NCBI RefSeq assembly: GCF_000055945.1
Contig: NC_008014.1
Location: 124,001-188,000 of the forward strand
Reading direction: 5' to 3'
DNA length: 64,000 nucleotides
Source: Lawsonia intracellularis PHE/MN1-00
Lineage (GTDB): Bacteria; Desulfobacterota; Desulfovibrionia; Desulfovibrionales; Desulfovibrionaceae
In this document: positions 17,084 through 27,400 of the stretch, in pieces
Layout: every line of letters begins with the position of its first letter
How positions within the stretch are numbered: position 1 is the first letter of the stretch
Notes under the pieces: model-generated
Seen by the model: only the letters and a program-made list of their open reading frames with translations
Databases searched by the model: none
What the model was told of the DNA's origin: nothing
Program-made: the position numbers and the translations under genes

Positions 17084-18049
17084 TTATTGTAAGTAGTTTT
17101 TGAGAGATCCAGGGATATTTACTTTTAGTTGAGGCATAAGAGAAAGAAGACATTTTTTAAGAGGAAGAAGATAAAGGTTAAGGTTCCATGGATGAATCTT
17201 TATTGCTTTGCCATACCAAGATAAGGCACTAGAAATATTTTTTGTTCCAAAAGCAGCAATAACAGCAAGTTTAAATGCAAGATTTGAGTAGCTCTTTTTT
17301 TTGATATGTTCAGGAATAGTAGGATGTTCTATGTGTTTTTTCATATAATACCATTCATCTTGGAGCGCTTGGGAGGCATACTTTTTTACAGAATTTCTTG
17401 TATGAATACGATAATATTTTAATGGGATTGGGATATGAATAACTTGTGTAAAAGATGATGACTTTGAATAAAGATATGCAAGGATTCTTAAGATAAAATC
17501 TCTATCTTCTCCTACAAGAAGTGTCGTATCAAATACTCCAATATGTTTTATAAGCTGTGTTTCAACAAGAAATGCTCCCATTGTGAAATAGGTATGTTGA
17601 AGAAAGTCCCACCATATATTTCCTGTTTTATGGATATCCCCCCAAGGTTGTGGTTTTTTTTTGTAGGTTACGTCCATGAACATGACAGTATTACACCAAC
17701 TAAGCTTAGACCCTGGTGATGTTTGAAGTGCATTAAGCATTATTTGGAGAAATTGGGAGTCCCAAAGATCATCTCCATCAAGAAATGCAATATATTGTCC
17801 TTTTGCATGACTAAGACCTGTATTCCTAGCAGCAGAGACACCTTGATTTGTCTGTTGAAGAATATGCAATCTTGGATCATGTATTTGTTGAATAGTAGGT
17901 ACAGTATTATCAGTAGAGCCATCATCAATAATGATACACTCAAAATTAGAGAAGGATTGCTTTAACACACTATGAATAGTGTCCGTAATCCATGGCTCCA
18001 TATTATAGGTAGGTATAATAATGGATATTATTGGCGAAGTAGGGCTCAT
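17084..18049 (-). CDS. Family 2 glycosyltransferase
   Basis: A 321-residue GT-A glycosyltransferase. The nucleotide-binding strand ISIIIPTYNMEPW opens the protein, followed by FECIIIDDGSTDNTV, NQGVSAARNTGLSHAKG and the metal-binding FLDGDDLWD (DXD-type) near residue 90. The C-terminal half contains an acceptor region with GEDRDFILRILAY. No membrane segment, so it is probably peripheral at the inner membrane. The start codon overlaps the stop of the neighbouring glycosyltransferase by four bases, so the two are one transcript. Likely O-antigen or LPS core assembly; donor sugar unknown. Confidence 0.9.
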   Translation of the reverse strand: MSPTSPIISIIIPTYNMEPWITDTIHSVLKQSFSNFECIIIDDGSTDNTVPTIQQIHDPRLHILQQTNQGVSAARNTGLSHAKGQYIAFLDGDDLWDSQFLQIMLNALQTSPGSKLSWCNTVMFMDVTYKKKPQPWGDIHKTGNIWWDFLQHTYFTMGAFLVETQLIKHIGVFDTTLLVGEDRDFILRILAYLYSKSSSFTQVIHIPIPLKYYRIHTRNSVKKYASQALQDEWYYMKKHIEHPTIPEHIKKKSYSNLAFKLAVIAAFGTKNISSALSWYGKAIKIHPWNLNLYLLPLKKCLLSLMPQLKVNIPGSLKNYLQ

Positions 18050-19107
18050 TGTTTGGTTTGAAAATTATAGAGCATTGATTTGAAAAATGATCCAAAATAG
18101 GCAGCATCAACATGTTTTGCCATTCGTAATAGCGTTCCTTTAATAGTACGTGATTCTTTTTCAAGACGCTCAAGTTGTGTAAGAATGTCATGAAGATACG
18201 GTAAGTGTGCTAAACAACGTTCAATAATTATGTGATCAAAGTGTGTTTCTGTGTTTAATTCTTCCAATGCTTTTTGAATGCTATTTAAGCAGTTATTGGC
18301 ACGATCTGCAATAAGTGAAAGATAACCATGTTTTTCTTTAAAGTATTTTTGGTTTTTGAACCATATTGATGATAATTCTCTTGATGGAAGTTGAGAAAGT
18401 GTTCCTTCTCCATAATGCCATACAAATGAAGCATCTGTATAAGCAATCTGAAATCCATGTTGCTTAACTCTTATACAATAATCGTCATCTTCAAAGTTTC
18501 CTTTCTGGAATTGCTCATCAAGCAAGCCAACAGTTTCAATGCATTGCCTACTAATAGCTACACAGAAAAAGCAAAGCATTGTTGTATAAGTTAATGTGCC
18601 TTTCTGGTGGTTCATATAGGCAATAGCAGCCTCTTCCCATGAATCATTGGGTTTAATAGGTTTTTTAGATGATCTATTATTAGTATTATTAAGGTACCCA
18701 GGAAGTACAATCTGTTGAGGACTACCAATACGATTTGTTACAGGCCCAATAAGACCAAGTTTTTTATTATGTTTAAGAGGTTCAATAAGAGGTTCTAACC
18801 ACCCTGGAGGAAGTAATGTATCATTATTAAGCAGGATGATAAATTCTCCTTTTGCTTTTTTAAGTCCAACATTATTTCCAGCTGCATATCCTAGATTTTT
18901 TTTATTATCTATAACTGTGAGATGTGGATATGATAACTGTTGCATCCATTCCACTGTCCCATCAGTTGAACCATTATCTACTAGAATAATTTCACAATTG
19001 TTTGGTGTTGTTTGCAGTAGGCTTTCTATACAGGGGATTGTATATGATGCATGTTGATTGTATGTGAGGACAATAATACTGATTTCTGGTGAAGATGAAT
19101 ATGTCAT
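18046..19107 (-). CDS. Family 2 glycosyltransferase, rhamnosyltransferase-like
   Basis: A 353-residue GT2 enzyme. It begins with EISIIVLTYNQHASY and shows CEIILVDNGSTDGTVEWMQQ, NLGYAAGNNVGLKKAKGEF and the metal site LLNNDTLLPPGW. It then has FEDDDYCIRVKQHGFQI, typical of the catalytic-base segment in O-antigen GT2 transferases. The C-terminal ~90 residues are a helical extension that includes RCLAHLPYLHDILTQLERL and may mediate protein contacts. It is the first gene of the two-gene glycosyltransferase operon. Donor and acceptor cannot be read from sequence. Confidence 0.9.
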   Translation of the reverse strand: MTYSSSPEISIIVLTYNQHASYTIPCIESLLQTTPNNCEIILVDNGSTDGTVEWMQQLSYPHLTVIDNKKNLGYAAGNNVGLKKAKGEFIILLNNDTLLPPGWLEPLIEPLKHNKKLGLIGPVTNRIGSPQQIVLPGYLNNTNNRSSKKPIKPNDSWEEAAIAYMNHQKGTLTYTTMLCFFCVAISRQCIETVGLLDEQFQKGNFEDDDYCIRVKQHGFQIAYTDASFVWHYGEGTLSQLPSRELSSIWFKNQKYFKEKHGYLSLIADRANNCLNSIQKALEELNTETHFDHIIIERCLAHLPYLHDILTQLERLEKESRTIKGTLLRMAKHVDAAYFGSFFKSMLYNFQTKQ

Positions 19108-19331
19108 AAAAATAAGTATCTATACTGTTATTCTAAATAGCATAAGAGTATAACAGCATACAGTAGTTATAATAGGTTAAACGTCTTTCATCTGTTGATA
19201 AATACTATACGATATAGTCTTAAAAATCATCTTTAATTTTAGTAAAAATTTTAGGCAGGATTAGAATATTGTATAAATAAAAATAAAAAAAATATATTAA
19301 TTATTTTAGATGGTTGTATGGAAAATATAAT

Positions 19332-19371
19332 AAGATTGGCATATGCTGACATTACTCAATCTTTTTTTTTA
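19332..19371 (+). terminator. Orphan intrinsic terminator just upstream of gp46
   Basis: AAGATTG (19332-19338) pairs with CAATCTT (19357-19363), the latter running into a long T tract; the loop contains the palindrome GCATATGC. It points along the + strand but the genes to its left are on the minus strand, so it has no obvious gene to terminate. It ends 26 bases before the gp46 ATG. Confidence 0.7.
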
Positions 19372-19396
19372 TAAATATTTTATGTAATATTTACGA

Positions 19397-19747
19397 ATGG
19401 ATGCAGAACTTGACGTTAGAACAGGTGATTACACGTCACATCAAATCAATACCCTTGCAAATGCGGTATATATTCGATTGATGACCCCTCTTGGGACTTG
19501 GTGGCAGGACATAACTCTTGGCTCACGATTGCATGAACTTGAGCGTGAGAAAGATGTTCAACGTGTACGAATACTTGCTAAGCAATATGCTGAAGAAGCT
19601 CTAGCACCTTTATTAAAAGAGAAAAGAGCTAAACATATTGTTGTGTCAGCAGAAATACCGACTGCTGGGCAATGTACATTATATATAAATGTTGAAGATG
19701 CTACTGGCCGTCCTTACACATTCAGCCATACTATGAGAGTTTCCTGA
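19397..19747 (+). CDS. Baseplate wedge protein (Mu gp46-like)
   Basis: A 116-residue protein of the Mu gp46 family, related in role to gpW/gp25 baseplate wedge proteins. It begins MDAELDVRTGDYT and contains the family core YIRLMTPLGTWWQDITLGSR and QYAEEALAPLLKEKRAK. Length is normal. No Shine-Dalgarno sequence is visible in the 15 bases before the ATG, and a terminator sits immediately upstream. In Mu this gene directly follows gp45, whose homologue lies 11 kb to the left, so this is the first gene of the separated part. Its stop overlaps the gp47 start. Confidence 0.88.
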   Translation: MDAELDVRTGDYTSHQINTLANAVYIRLMTPLGTWWQDITLGSRLHELEREKDVQRVRILAKQYAEEALAPLLKEKRAKHIVVSAEIPTAGQCTLYINVEDATGRPYTFSHTMRVS

Positions 19748-20823
19748 TGCCATATGATATACCAGATTTTGAAGAGATCCGTAATCGTATTTTAAGAGAC
19801 ACTCGTAACTTTGACCGTGATGCACATATAACACCAGATAGTGATCATTATATAAGAGCATCAGCGACAGCATCTGCTGTAGAAGGGCTTTATGATCATC
19901 AAAGTTGGATAACAAGACAAATTTTTCCAGATACATAAGACTCTGAATTTTTAGAAGTTCATGCACGTCTAAGGGGTATTGTAAGGAAACCAGCTACAAG
20001 AGCTACAGGACATGTTATTATTTCTGGTTTATCGGGCAGTGTTGTTCCTTTAGGCACACAGATCAAAGATACCCAAGGGGTCCTTTATGTAACAACTCAA
20101 CATGTTGTGCTTACATCAGAAACAGCTAGTCATGGTGAGCAATTACAAGTTATGCAAGTTGTTGCATGTCAAGCTCAAAAACCAGGTCTTATTCCTTCAT
20201 GTCAAGATGTTTTAGCAAAACTTGTTGCCCCTCCTATAGGTATTGATACAAATGTGCTTCTTACTATTACAGGTGGTAGTAATGTAGAAACAGATGCTTC
20301 TCTATTAGCAAGACTTCTTGACTATATGCGCGATCCACCAGGAGGAGGAACAGCTCTTGATTATAAACGTTGGGCTATGGAGGTTCCTGGTGTTAGCAAG
20401 GCCTATGTATATCCTCTTCGAAGAGGGATAGGTACTGTGGATATTGTTATTACAGGTGAAAATGGTACACCTTCTACAGAGGTGATTACTATGGCTCAAT
20501 CACATATTGATACAATGAGGCCTGTTACAGCACGATCAGCTGTTGTTTTTGCTGCAACACCATTTATTGTAAATATGGAAATTGGATTAACATTAAGTGG
20601 CTCTGAAACACTTCAAACAATATTACCAGTTGTTAAAGATGCATTACAACACGTGTATAATGATTATGAGCCAGGAAGTGGTGTAGTCTTATCTCATTTA
20701 ATAGCTGCACTAACCAGCGTTCCTGGTGTTTCTGATGCTGTTATTATTTCTCCTGAAAGTAATATAACTGCTAACCCTGTTAAAATACCTATTTTAGGTG
20801 AAGTTAGGCTAAGGGGGTTATAG
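19747..20823 (+). pseudogene. Baseplate J-like protein (Mu gp47-like) with in-frame stop
   Basis: One reading frame covers a complete Mu gp47/baseplate J protein of about 358 codons but is interrupted by TAA at 19936-19938, after residues QIFPDT. The frame continues without shift as DSEFLEVHARLRGIVRKPAT, then SLLARLLDYMRDPPGGGTAL, EVPGVSKAYVYPLRRGIGTV and a C-terminal gp47 wedge domain ending GEVRLRGL. Upstream residues RNILRDTRNFDRDA-like sequence and EGLYDHQSWITRQIFPDT are also typical. The stop thus replaces one sense codon. An internal ATG at 20107 could give a 238-residue product. Nonfunctional or partial baseplate is inferred. Confidence 0.82.
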
Positions 20824-20827
20824 GAGA

Positions 20828-21394
20828 ATGTCCTATACAGAATTGCTTTCAAAGTTACTTCCTATAAAGAGTTATAATCCATTAGAAAAACGTCTTGCTC
20901 TTTCTTTACATGTTGAAGGGAGGATTCTTGATCAAGCTTTTGCTGATTGTACATCTGTGGTTGGTGGATTGGAACCTTTCAAAAATCAGCAGTGGATAGC
21001 AAATTGGGAACGTATTTATGCGTTACCTGGAAAATATTTTAATAAAAAAATGATGTATCAAGAACGTATTCAACTTTTAGTGTTGGCGTTTCAAGAGCGG
21101 TCAGGTATTTCTCGTGATTGGCTTAAACGCATAGCTTTACTTGTTGGATATCCTATAACTATTAGTGAATATCGACCTTTTAGAGCAGGCTCACAAGTAG
21201 GAGAAAAATTAACAAATACAGATTGGTTATATGCTTTTACTGTACATGCATCAGGGAATATTTCTAAACGTTTTCGTTCAGGATGTTCAAAAACTGGTGA
21301 GCAGCTTTCTGTTTGGGGAAATGAACTATTAGAATCTGTTATTGAAAAGTATAAACCAGCACACAGTGTTGCTTTTTTTGCTTATACTGATTGA
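20828..21394 (+). CDS. Tail protein (Mu gp48 / YmfQ-like, DUF2313)
   Basis: A 188-residue protein of the Mu gp48/YmfQ family. The visible family features are MSYTELLSKLLPIKSYNP at the start, an early helix LALSLHVEGRILDQA, the segment FANWERIYALPG-like IANWERIYALPG, and the C-terminal hydrophobic stretch EKYKPAHSVAFFAYTD. These proteins join the baseplate to the tail fibres. It begins four bases after the gp47 frame ends with GGAG upstream of ATG. In Mu, fibre genes should follow; none is present, only 887 bases without a gene. Confidence 0.85.
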   Translation: MSYTELLSKLLPIKSYNPLEKRLALSLHVEGRILDQAFADCTSVVGGLEPFKNQQWIANWERIYALPGKYFNKKMMYQERIQLLVLAFQERSGISRDWLKRIALLVGYPITISEYRPFRAGSQVGEKLTNTDWLYAFTVHASGNISKRFRSGCSKTGEQLSVWGNELLESVIEKYKPAHSVAFFAYTD

Positions 21395-21556
21395 GAATAT
21401 TCATGCATCCCATCTTTTAATTTATGGTAGTAACTAAAGTTACAGCTCTTTTATTTTAGTTATCTACTTCTTTTCTTTTGATTAGGTTCTTAACTTATCT
21501 AGATTAAATAGATTATCTTATATTTGATGCATATCATGACTGTATCAGTGTTGATA

Positions 21557-21590
<34 letters not shown>

Positions 21591-22133
21591 TATTATCTTC
21601 CTTATATAACTATTAAGAATTATTATAAAGAGATATGGATGGAATATTGTTCTAATAGAGATAAAAATAAGAAGAAGGTTAAAGGTTGCTAGGAAGGATT
21701 ATAAATGAACCAAGGGGATATTTTGTGTTGTTGTGATTTCTTGAAAACATAGGGTTTCCTCCTCTCCTACTATTGTTTTCAATGAGCTCTTCATTTTTAG
21801 GGAGGGGGTTGAAGAGTCTTCACAGAGGTTACACAAAAGGGTGTTACCCCCTTGGGGAATTTGTAATACTATTTAAAGAATAAATACTATTAAGTGAGAA
21901 AGTAGTAGTTGGCTTATAGAGCGTTACTCTTTCCTGAACATGATAGGAAGTTATTACAAATAGATTTATAAATAGTATAGATAGCTATATTTGTCATTTT
22001 TCTAAGATTTGTTAGTCTACAAACATTATTTTGTGTATTTGTTACCATTAAAGGGATATCCTTTTCATTAATAACTTTGCTATATTTTTTGTTAATTTTT
22101 TAGGAAAGTATTTTTCATTTAGTAGTGATAACA

Positions 22134-22206
22134 ACTAAAAATATTAGTTTAATATTTTTAGTATTAAGCAGTATTATATAAGCAGTTTACTAAAATATTA
22201 GTAAAC
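22134..22206. repeat. Two adjacent palindromic hairpins downstream of the peptide transporter
   Basis: ACTAAAAATATTA (22134-22146) pairs perfectly with TAATATTTTTAGT (22150-22162). GTTTACTAA (22185-22193) pairs with TTAGTAAAC (22198-22206). They lie 75-150 bases past the end of the minus-strand transporter and may end or stabilise its transcript. Confidence 0.65.
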
Positions 22207-22281
22207 TAATATTAATAACTATACTTTTTTTTTATTTTTAGCAACTATTTTTTTCACTATTACTATTTATTAGGTATCCAG

Positions 22282-23724
22282 TCATTTTTTTAAGCTAAGT
22301 TTTTTAGTGAGCGTTGGTGCAATAGCAGCCATACAAAGAGTTCCAAACAGTGAAGCACTTCCAAGAGCAAGGAAAAGCGCTGCATAATTATTGGTTAGTT
22401 GTGAAGTAGGAATATTCATTTCTGGATGGATACCAACTTGAGCTGCTATAAATCCTCCAAAAATTGTAGCAAGTGCTTGTGAAATAAACCAAGCACCCAT
22501 CATGAATCCTGTACTTCTTTGAGGAGCAAGTTTTGCTATCATAGCAAGTCCTAGGCCACTGATTAATAATTCTCCAATACTAAGGAAAAAGTATGTAATA
22601 ACAACCCAGTTTCCAGAGATAATACCTTCGCATGATTGTGTATAACTTGCAGCAACACCTAACGATAAAAAGGCAAGAGCACAACAGAACATTCCTGCAG
22701 CAAATTTAGAAGGTAAAGAGACGTATTTTGCTGAGTGGCTAAAAATATATGCCATGATAGGGCTTGCAGCAATAATCCATACAGGATTGAGACTTTGGAA
22801 GGCTGCAGGTTCTATAGGAAAGTCTAAAATCATATGGTCTGTGCAACGGATAACAAAGAGATTAAGGGAGGTTGGCATTTGTTGATAGAGAATATAAAAA
22901 CCAACAGCTTCGACAATAAGAAAAAGGCAAACAATAAGTTTTTTTCTTTCTTGACTATTGGAAAGTTTGATTTCTCGAAAGATCATAAGTAATACTATAA
23001 TTGCAGCACAGTATAACATGGTATAGGCAATATAAAGGTGACTAAGTAAAACCATGGAAATACCACTGATACCTATTACTATACTGAGAAGAACAACAAT
23101 ATCACCTAGGGATAGTGGTTCAAATCCTGGAGGTGAATCAAGACCTACAAGCCATTTTCGTTTAATTATAAAGGCTAAGATAGCAAGAGTGAGCCCTATG
23201 ACGCTGCTTCCAAAAGCCATATGGAATCCAAATGCTGTATAAAGATATGGCACAATAAGCATGGAAATAAACGAGCCTAAATTAATAGACATATAATATA
23301 ATGTGAATGCGCTTTCGGCCTTTGGATGTTCATAAGGGAATATTTTTGCTATTAATGTTGAAGGGTTTGCTTTAAAAAGTGTATTCCCTGCGATAATAAT
23401 ACTAAGTGCCATTGTGATGGTTCCATTTGTACCTATAAAAAGGATTAGATAACCACATAGTAGAGTAATAGCTCCTGCTAAAAGCGTACGTTGGGTTCCA
23501 ATAATTTTGTCTCCAATCCATCCGCCAATGAACATAAAAGTATATGCAAGACCAATAAAGGCACTAAATAGATTTTCAGCAGTAGCATCAGACATACGTA
23601 AGTCTTGAATCATGAAGAGGACAAAAATAGCTTGAATACCATAAAACCCAAAACGTTCCCATAGTTCTACAAAAAAAATGAGTTTAAAAGCTGGGGGGAA
23701 ATATTTGGATATGGAAGAAGACAT
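22282..23724 (-). CDS. Proton-dependent oligopeptide transporter (POT/PTR family)
   Basis: A 480-residue inner-membrane MFS protein of the POT/PTR2 family, importing di- and tripeptides with protons. The first helix carries the signature ELWERFGFYGIQAIFVLFM (POT motif E-x-x-E-R-x-x-Y/F-Y-G). The second helix region has FIGLAYTFMFIGGWIGDK. LYYMSINLGSF matches the second PTR2 signature, and the C-terminal half includes SIGELLISGLGLAMIAKLAP. About 14 hydrophobic helices are visible. Peptide uptake suits an intracellular, amino-acid-dependent lifestyle (inference). Monocistronic. Confidence 0.93.
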   Translation of the reverse strand: MSSSISKYFPPAFKLIFFVELWERFGFYGIQAIFVLFMIQDLRMSDATAENLFSAFIGLAYTFMFIGGWIGDKIIGTQRTLLAGAITLLCGYLILFIGTNGTITMALSIIIAGNTLFKANPSTLIAKIFPYEHPKAESAFTLYYMSINLGSFISMLIVPYLYTAFGFHMAFGSSVIGLTLAILAFIIKRKWLVGLDSPPGFEPLSLGDIVVLLSIVIGISGISMVLLSHLYIAYTMLYCAAIIVLLMIFREIKLSNSQERKKLIVCLFLIVEAVGFYILYQQMPTSLNLFVIRCTDHMILDFPIEPAAFQSLNPVWIIAASPIMAYIFSHSAKYVSLPSKFAAGMFCCALAFLSLGVAASYTQSCEGIISGNWVVITYFFLSIGELLISGLGLAMIAKLAPQRSTGFMMGAWFISQALATIFGGFIAAQVGIHPEMNIPTSQLTNNYAALFLALGSASLFGTLCMAAIAPTLTKKLSLKK

Positions 23725-24400
23725 GATAGTTCTCCATGTGTTGATCAGTAACTTTTAATGGATATTGAGTAATAAAAAAAGAGATTAGATTTTTTGTTGG
23801 AACAAATAGGTAAGCAATGTAGGATATAATTAGAACTTTTCTAATATATAAGAACTCAAAGTCATTAAATCAACCCATAATAACCATTTTTTATTACCAC
23901 TATCCCTATTTACTCTAACCCTTTTTAAATATAGTATGAACTATCGTTCATGATATATAAAGGGGTTCATATAGCTAGATATATGAATATACTGTTATCT
24001 ATTGTGTCGTATTTTAATATTTTTTCATTACTGAACTAATATCTTATATTAAATCTATTATTGTCTACTACTAATTTAATACATAAATAACTATATGCAT
24101 TATTAATGTACATATATTATAGTAATATTAGTTATATATTTTTATAAATGCAAAAAATGTTTTATTTATTAAATTTTAATTGTTATTCAATTAACTATAT
24201 TAATACTTTTTAATAAAAAAGTTATATATATATATATAGTATATTTATTTTATTTTATTTCTAATGTATTTAGAAAAAAAATAATATATAATTATATGTA
24301 CTATTAAAATTTAAATTCATTTGTTAATTAGGAATACATTAAATATATGTAAGTTTATAGTAATATTTTATAATAATTTTTATTAATAAATAAGTATTTT
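23725..24400. other. Extremely AT-rich leader region of the giant autotransporter gene
   Basis: These 676 bases hold no gene. They are almost pure A/T, with a TA-dinucleotide run near 24225. Divergent promoters for the peptide transporter and the 26-kb gene must lie here, but candidate -10 boxes are too many to single out one. No clear Shine-Dalgarno sequence precedes the ATG at 24401. Confidence 0.55.
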
Positions 24401-27400
24401 ATGTCCATTTATATTACTAAATACGTCATTAATACTTTTTTAAGTAAGTGGAGAGCTATAGTAGCTTTGTTCCTATGTATATGTATTATTTTAAATAGTG
24501 TAACTGTTACTATTTCTGCTGATAAAGATTCTGAAAAAAATATAAATTCTTCAAAAGAAAATATTGCAGCACCATTAGGGGAAAGTGGTAATACTGAAGA
24601 TTTTCAACAGGCTGAAACATCAAGTAATACACAACAACCTCAAGTACCTACCAGTCCTTCAGGGATGCCAGTTACTTCTGGTTCACAAGTTGTTTTAGAT
24701 CTTTTTTCTCCTCCTCCTCCTCCTCCTCCTTCTTCTACAATTTTCTCTCCTTCCTTTTTATGTGCCCCATTAACACTTTATGGTCCTCCTGCCATGAGTT
24801 ATATTCCTATTCCAAATATGGGAGTTAGAAGAAGTTACAGCTCCCCAGATATTAATTGTAATTTTGAAAGAAAGAATGAGCATGAGAAAAGTGGATCATT
24901 AAGTGTTCCAGTCCTGTTAGAAAAATGTATATATGATAAAAATAGTGAGTCTAAGAGATGTACAAATATTTGTTTAACTATAGAGTCTATAATTAGAGGA
25001 CATGAAGAAACAGTTAAACAGAAAGAGAAAAAGAAAAAAAGTAAAAAATACGATAAAAGGAATATAAAGGAACAACAAAGAAGAATTGAAAAGAGGCAAC
25101 AAGAAGAGAAAGTAGCACTATTAAAGCAATATGAAGAAAAGTTGCAAGCATTACAGAGTCAACAAGCGTCACAGCGTTTAGAAGCATTAAACAATGGTAC
25201 TGATATGTATACATTGTTTAGCCAACAATATAACGAAGAGCAAGATTGCCATAGGGAAAAAGAAAAAAAATTAGAAGAATTGTTAATGTTGCATAAACAA
25301 GAGCGTGATATTTTTTTTATACCTGTAAGTGATTCTACAGAAAAAGGGACAGTAGAAGGTAGACAAGAAGATTATAGTGATATTAACAAAGATAGACGAC
25401 ATTCAACGCCTTCTATCCCTGTAACAGCATTAAATATTTTTATAGAAGATAGTTCAAAAAGCACACCAGGGAGGTTAGAACATCAAGACTCATATAGCAA
25501 TATATCAAATGAGCCTAAAAGCTTATCGTCTGATTTAGATGTATATAATAACAGAGACGTTGTAAGTAGTATCCCTTTATCATTAATAAATCCAGATGAA
25601 GAAGCAACTGTTGAGGTCTCAGCAAGTGAAAGTTTAACAGAGACAAGTATTCAAGTAGGACCTTTCCCAAGTAAAACATCATTACTTAAATATTTTAATA
25701 GAGTCATGAATGAAGAAGGATTTGGCTCTATACAAAAATATTATAGAGATGATTTGTATCTTCCTGGTTGTGCTGTTTATCAGACAGCTAAAAAAGAACA
25801 CAAAAGAAAACATTCTGGTATTCGACTCCCATGGCTCAAGAGATTTAATCTTTCTTCTAAAACAAAAACTGATCTTCAAGATGAGAGTTTACAAGAAAGT
25901 TCGCCTCCAAAATCGTTAAGAGAGGATGGAATATATCCACCGCTTCTTCAGCATAAACGTCCTAGTGTATATTATACTAAAGAAGTAGGGGCAGGGGATG
26001 ATACACCACACTCCCTTAAGCATGTAAAGTATCGTAAAAAACGTGTAGGAGGAATACTACAATCGCCAGAAATCCCTGATTTTTGTAAAATTGAAAAGAT
26101 TTTTAGAAGCCTACCTTCTAGTGAAGAAGAGCAGGAAAGCGAATTATGTCCATCAGGCCCTCAAGGGAAAATATATCTTTTTACACTTGGGACACAAGGC
26201 TCTGAACCTGGATATTGTATTATGAGAGATCCTTTCGAATCCACTTCATGTTACTATCCTTCTGGCTCTGACGCAAAGAGTGAAAGTAGTGAACAAGGCT
26301 TTTATTCTTCTAACCTCGAAACAGAGAACAATACTTTTTTGTTTAATAGAGTATCTCCTCCAGAGGAGTTACAATATGGCAAGAAAAAATCTACGTTACC
26401 ACTTCAGAAAAGAACATCCTGTAAAAAGAATAAAAAGTGGAAGTCTTCATATGTTGTTGACGATAAACAACGAGCTCAAAGTAAAATGGAGCTACAGAAG
26501 CATCAATATTATATAACTGACTGTCTTCTTCGATTAGAGAAGTTGCATAAGCACCAATATGAAGTAGCAAAAAAAACAGGAGATGACCTTTGTTCTTTAG
26601 AAAAGAAGCAAGCAAAAGATAAAGAGAGGCTCCAAGCAACACTTAATGAACAATATTTAGACCTTTTAACAAAACATCAACAGTTAATAGCAAGAAATAC
26701 TCATCCTAGTGAAGAGAGTTTATCAGAAATTTCTGAAGGGAATATTGAAGATGCTGAAAGTAGTGAGTCTGACTTAGAAAGGAAGCATCAGGCTAAAAAG
26801 AAACGGTTAAATAAAAAGCTTAAAAAACTATTAGTTGAAAATTATACAATTGGTCGGAATCACCGACAATCAGTTGAAGAAACTACTACCAAAATAGATA
26901 AACGTCATGCTCAAGAAAGATGTCATTGGACTACTAAAAAAGGCCCTTTTTCACAATGTTTGATGCTACAAACTGAGGAGTTATGGGCATTTTATAATGA
27001 AAAAGAAAAAGAAAGAGAAAAAATAGAAGCAGAAAAAAAAGAAAATCTTAAGAAATATAAGCAGGAAAAAGCAGCCAAGCAAAGTTACTTGGGGTGGCTA
27101 TTTGGATGGAAAAAAGCAGCGTCTGAATCAGAAAAAGAGAAAAGTTCTAGTGAGGACTTTAAAACATCTTCAGATAGTGAACTAGAGATAAAAGAGGTTG
27201 TTAGTCTTTCTGATAAAGAACATTCAGAGTTTGATCATAGTGATAATTATGAATACGATAAGAGTAAGCCTAAATGTTATATAAGTACAAAAGAAAGAAA
27301 TAAAAGACATAAGAAGAGTCTACAAAGAGATAGTAGGCTTACTGCTGGGTTATCATTAGGTGCTCCAAGACAAATTATGTACCAGGACAAAAAAGATGAA

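Noticed and set aside
24401-24700. Trimeric (type Vc) autotransporter assignment for the giant protein
   Set aside because: The passenger is coiled-coil-like, but the C-terminal barrel is about 282 residues, the size of a classical monomeric barrel, not the short YadA-type anchor.
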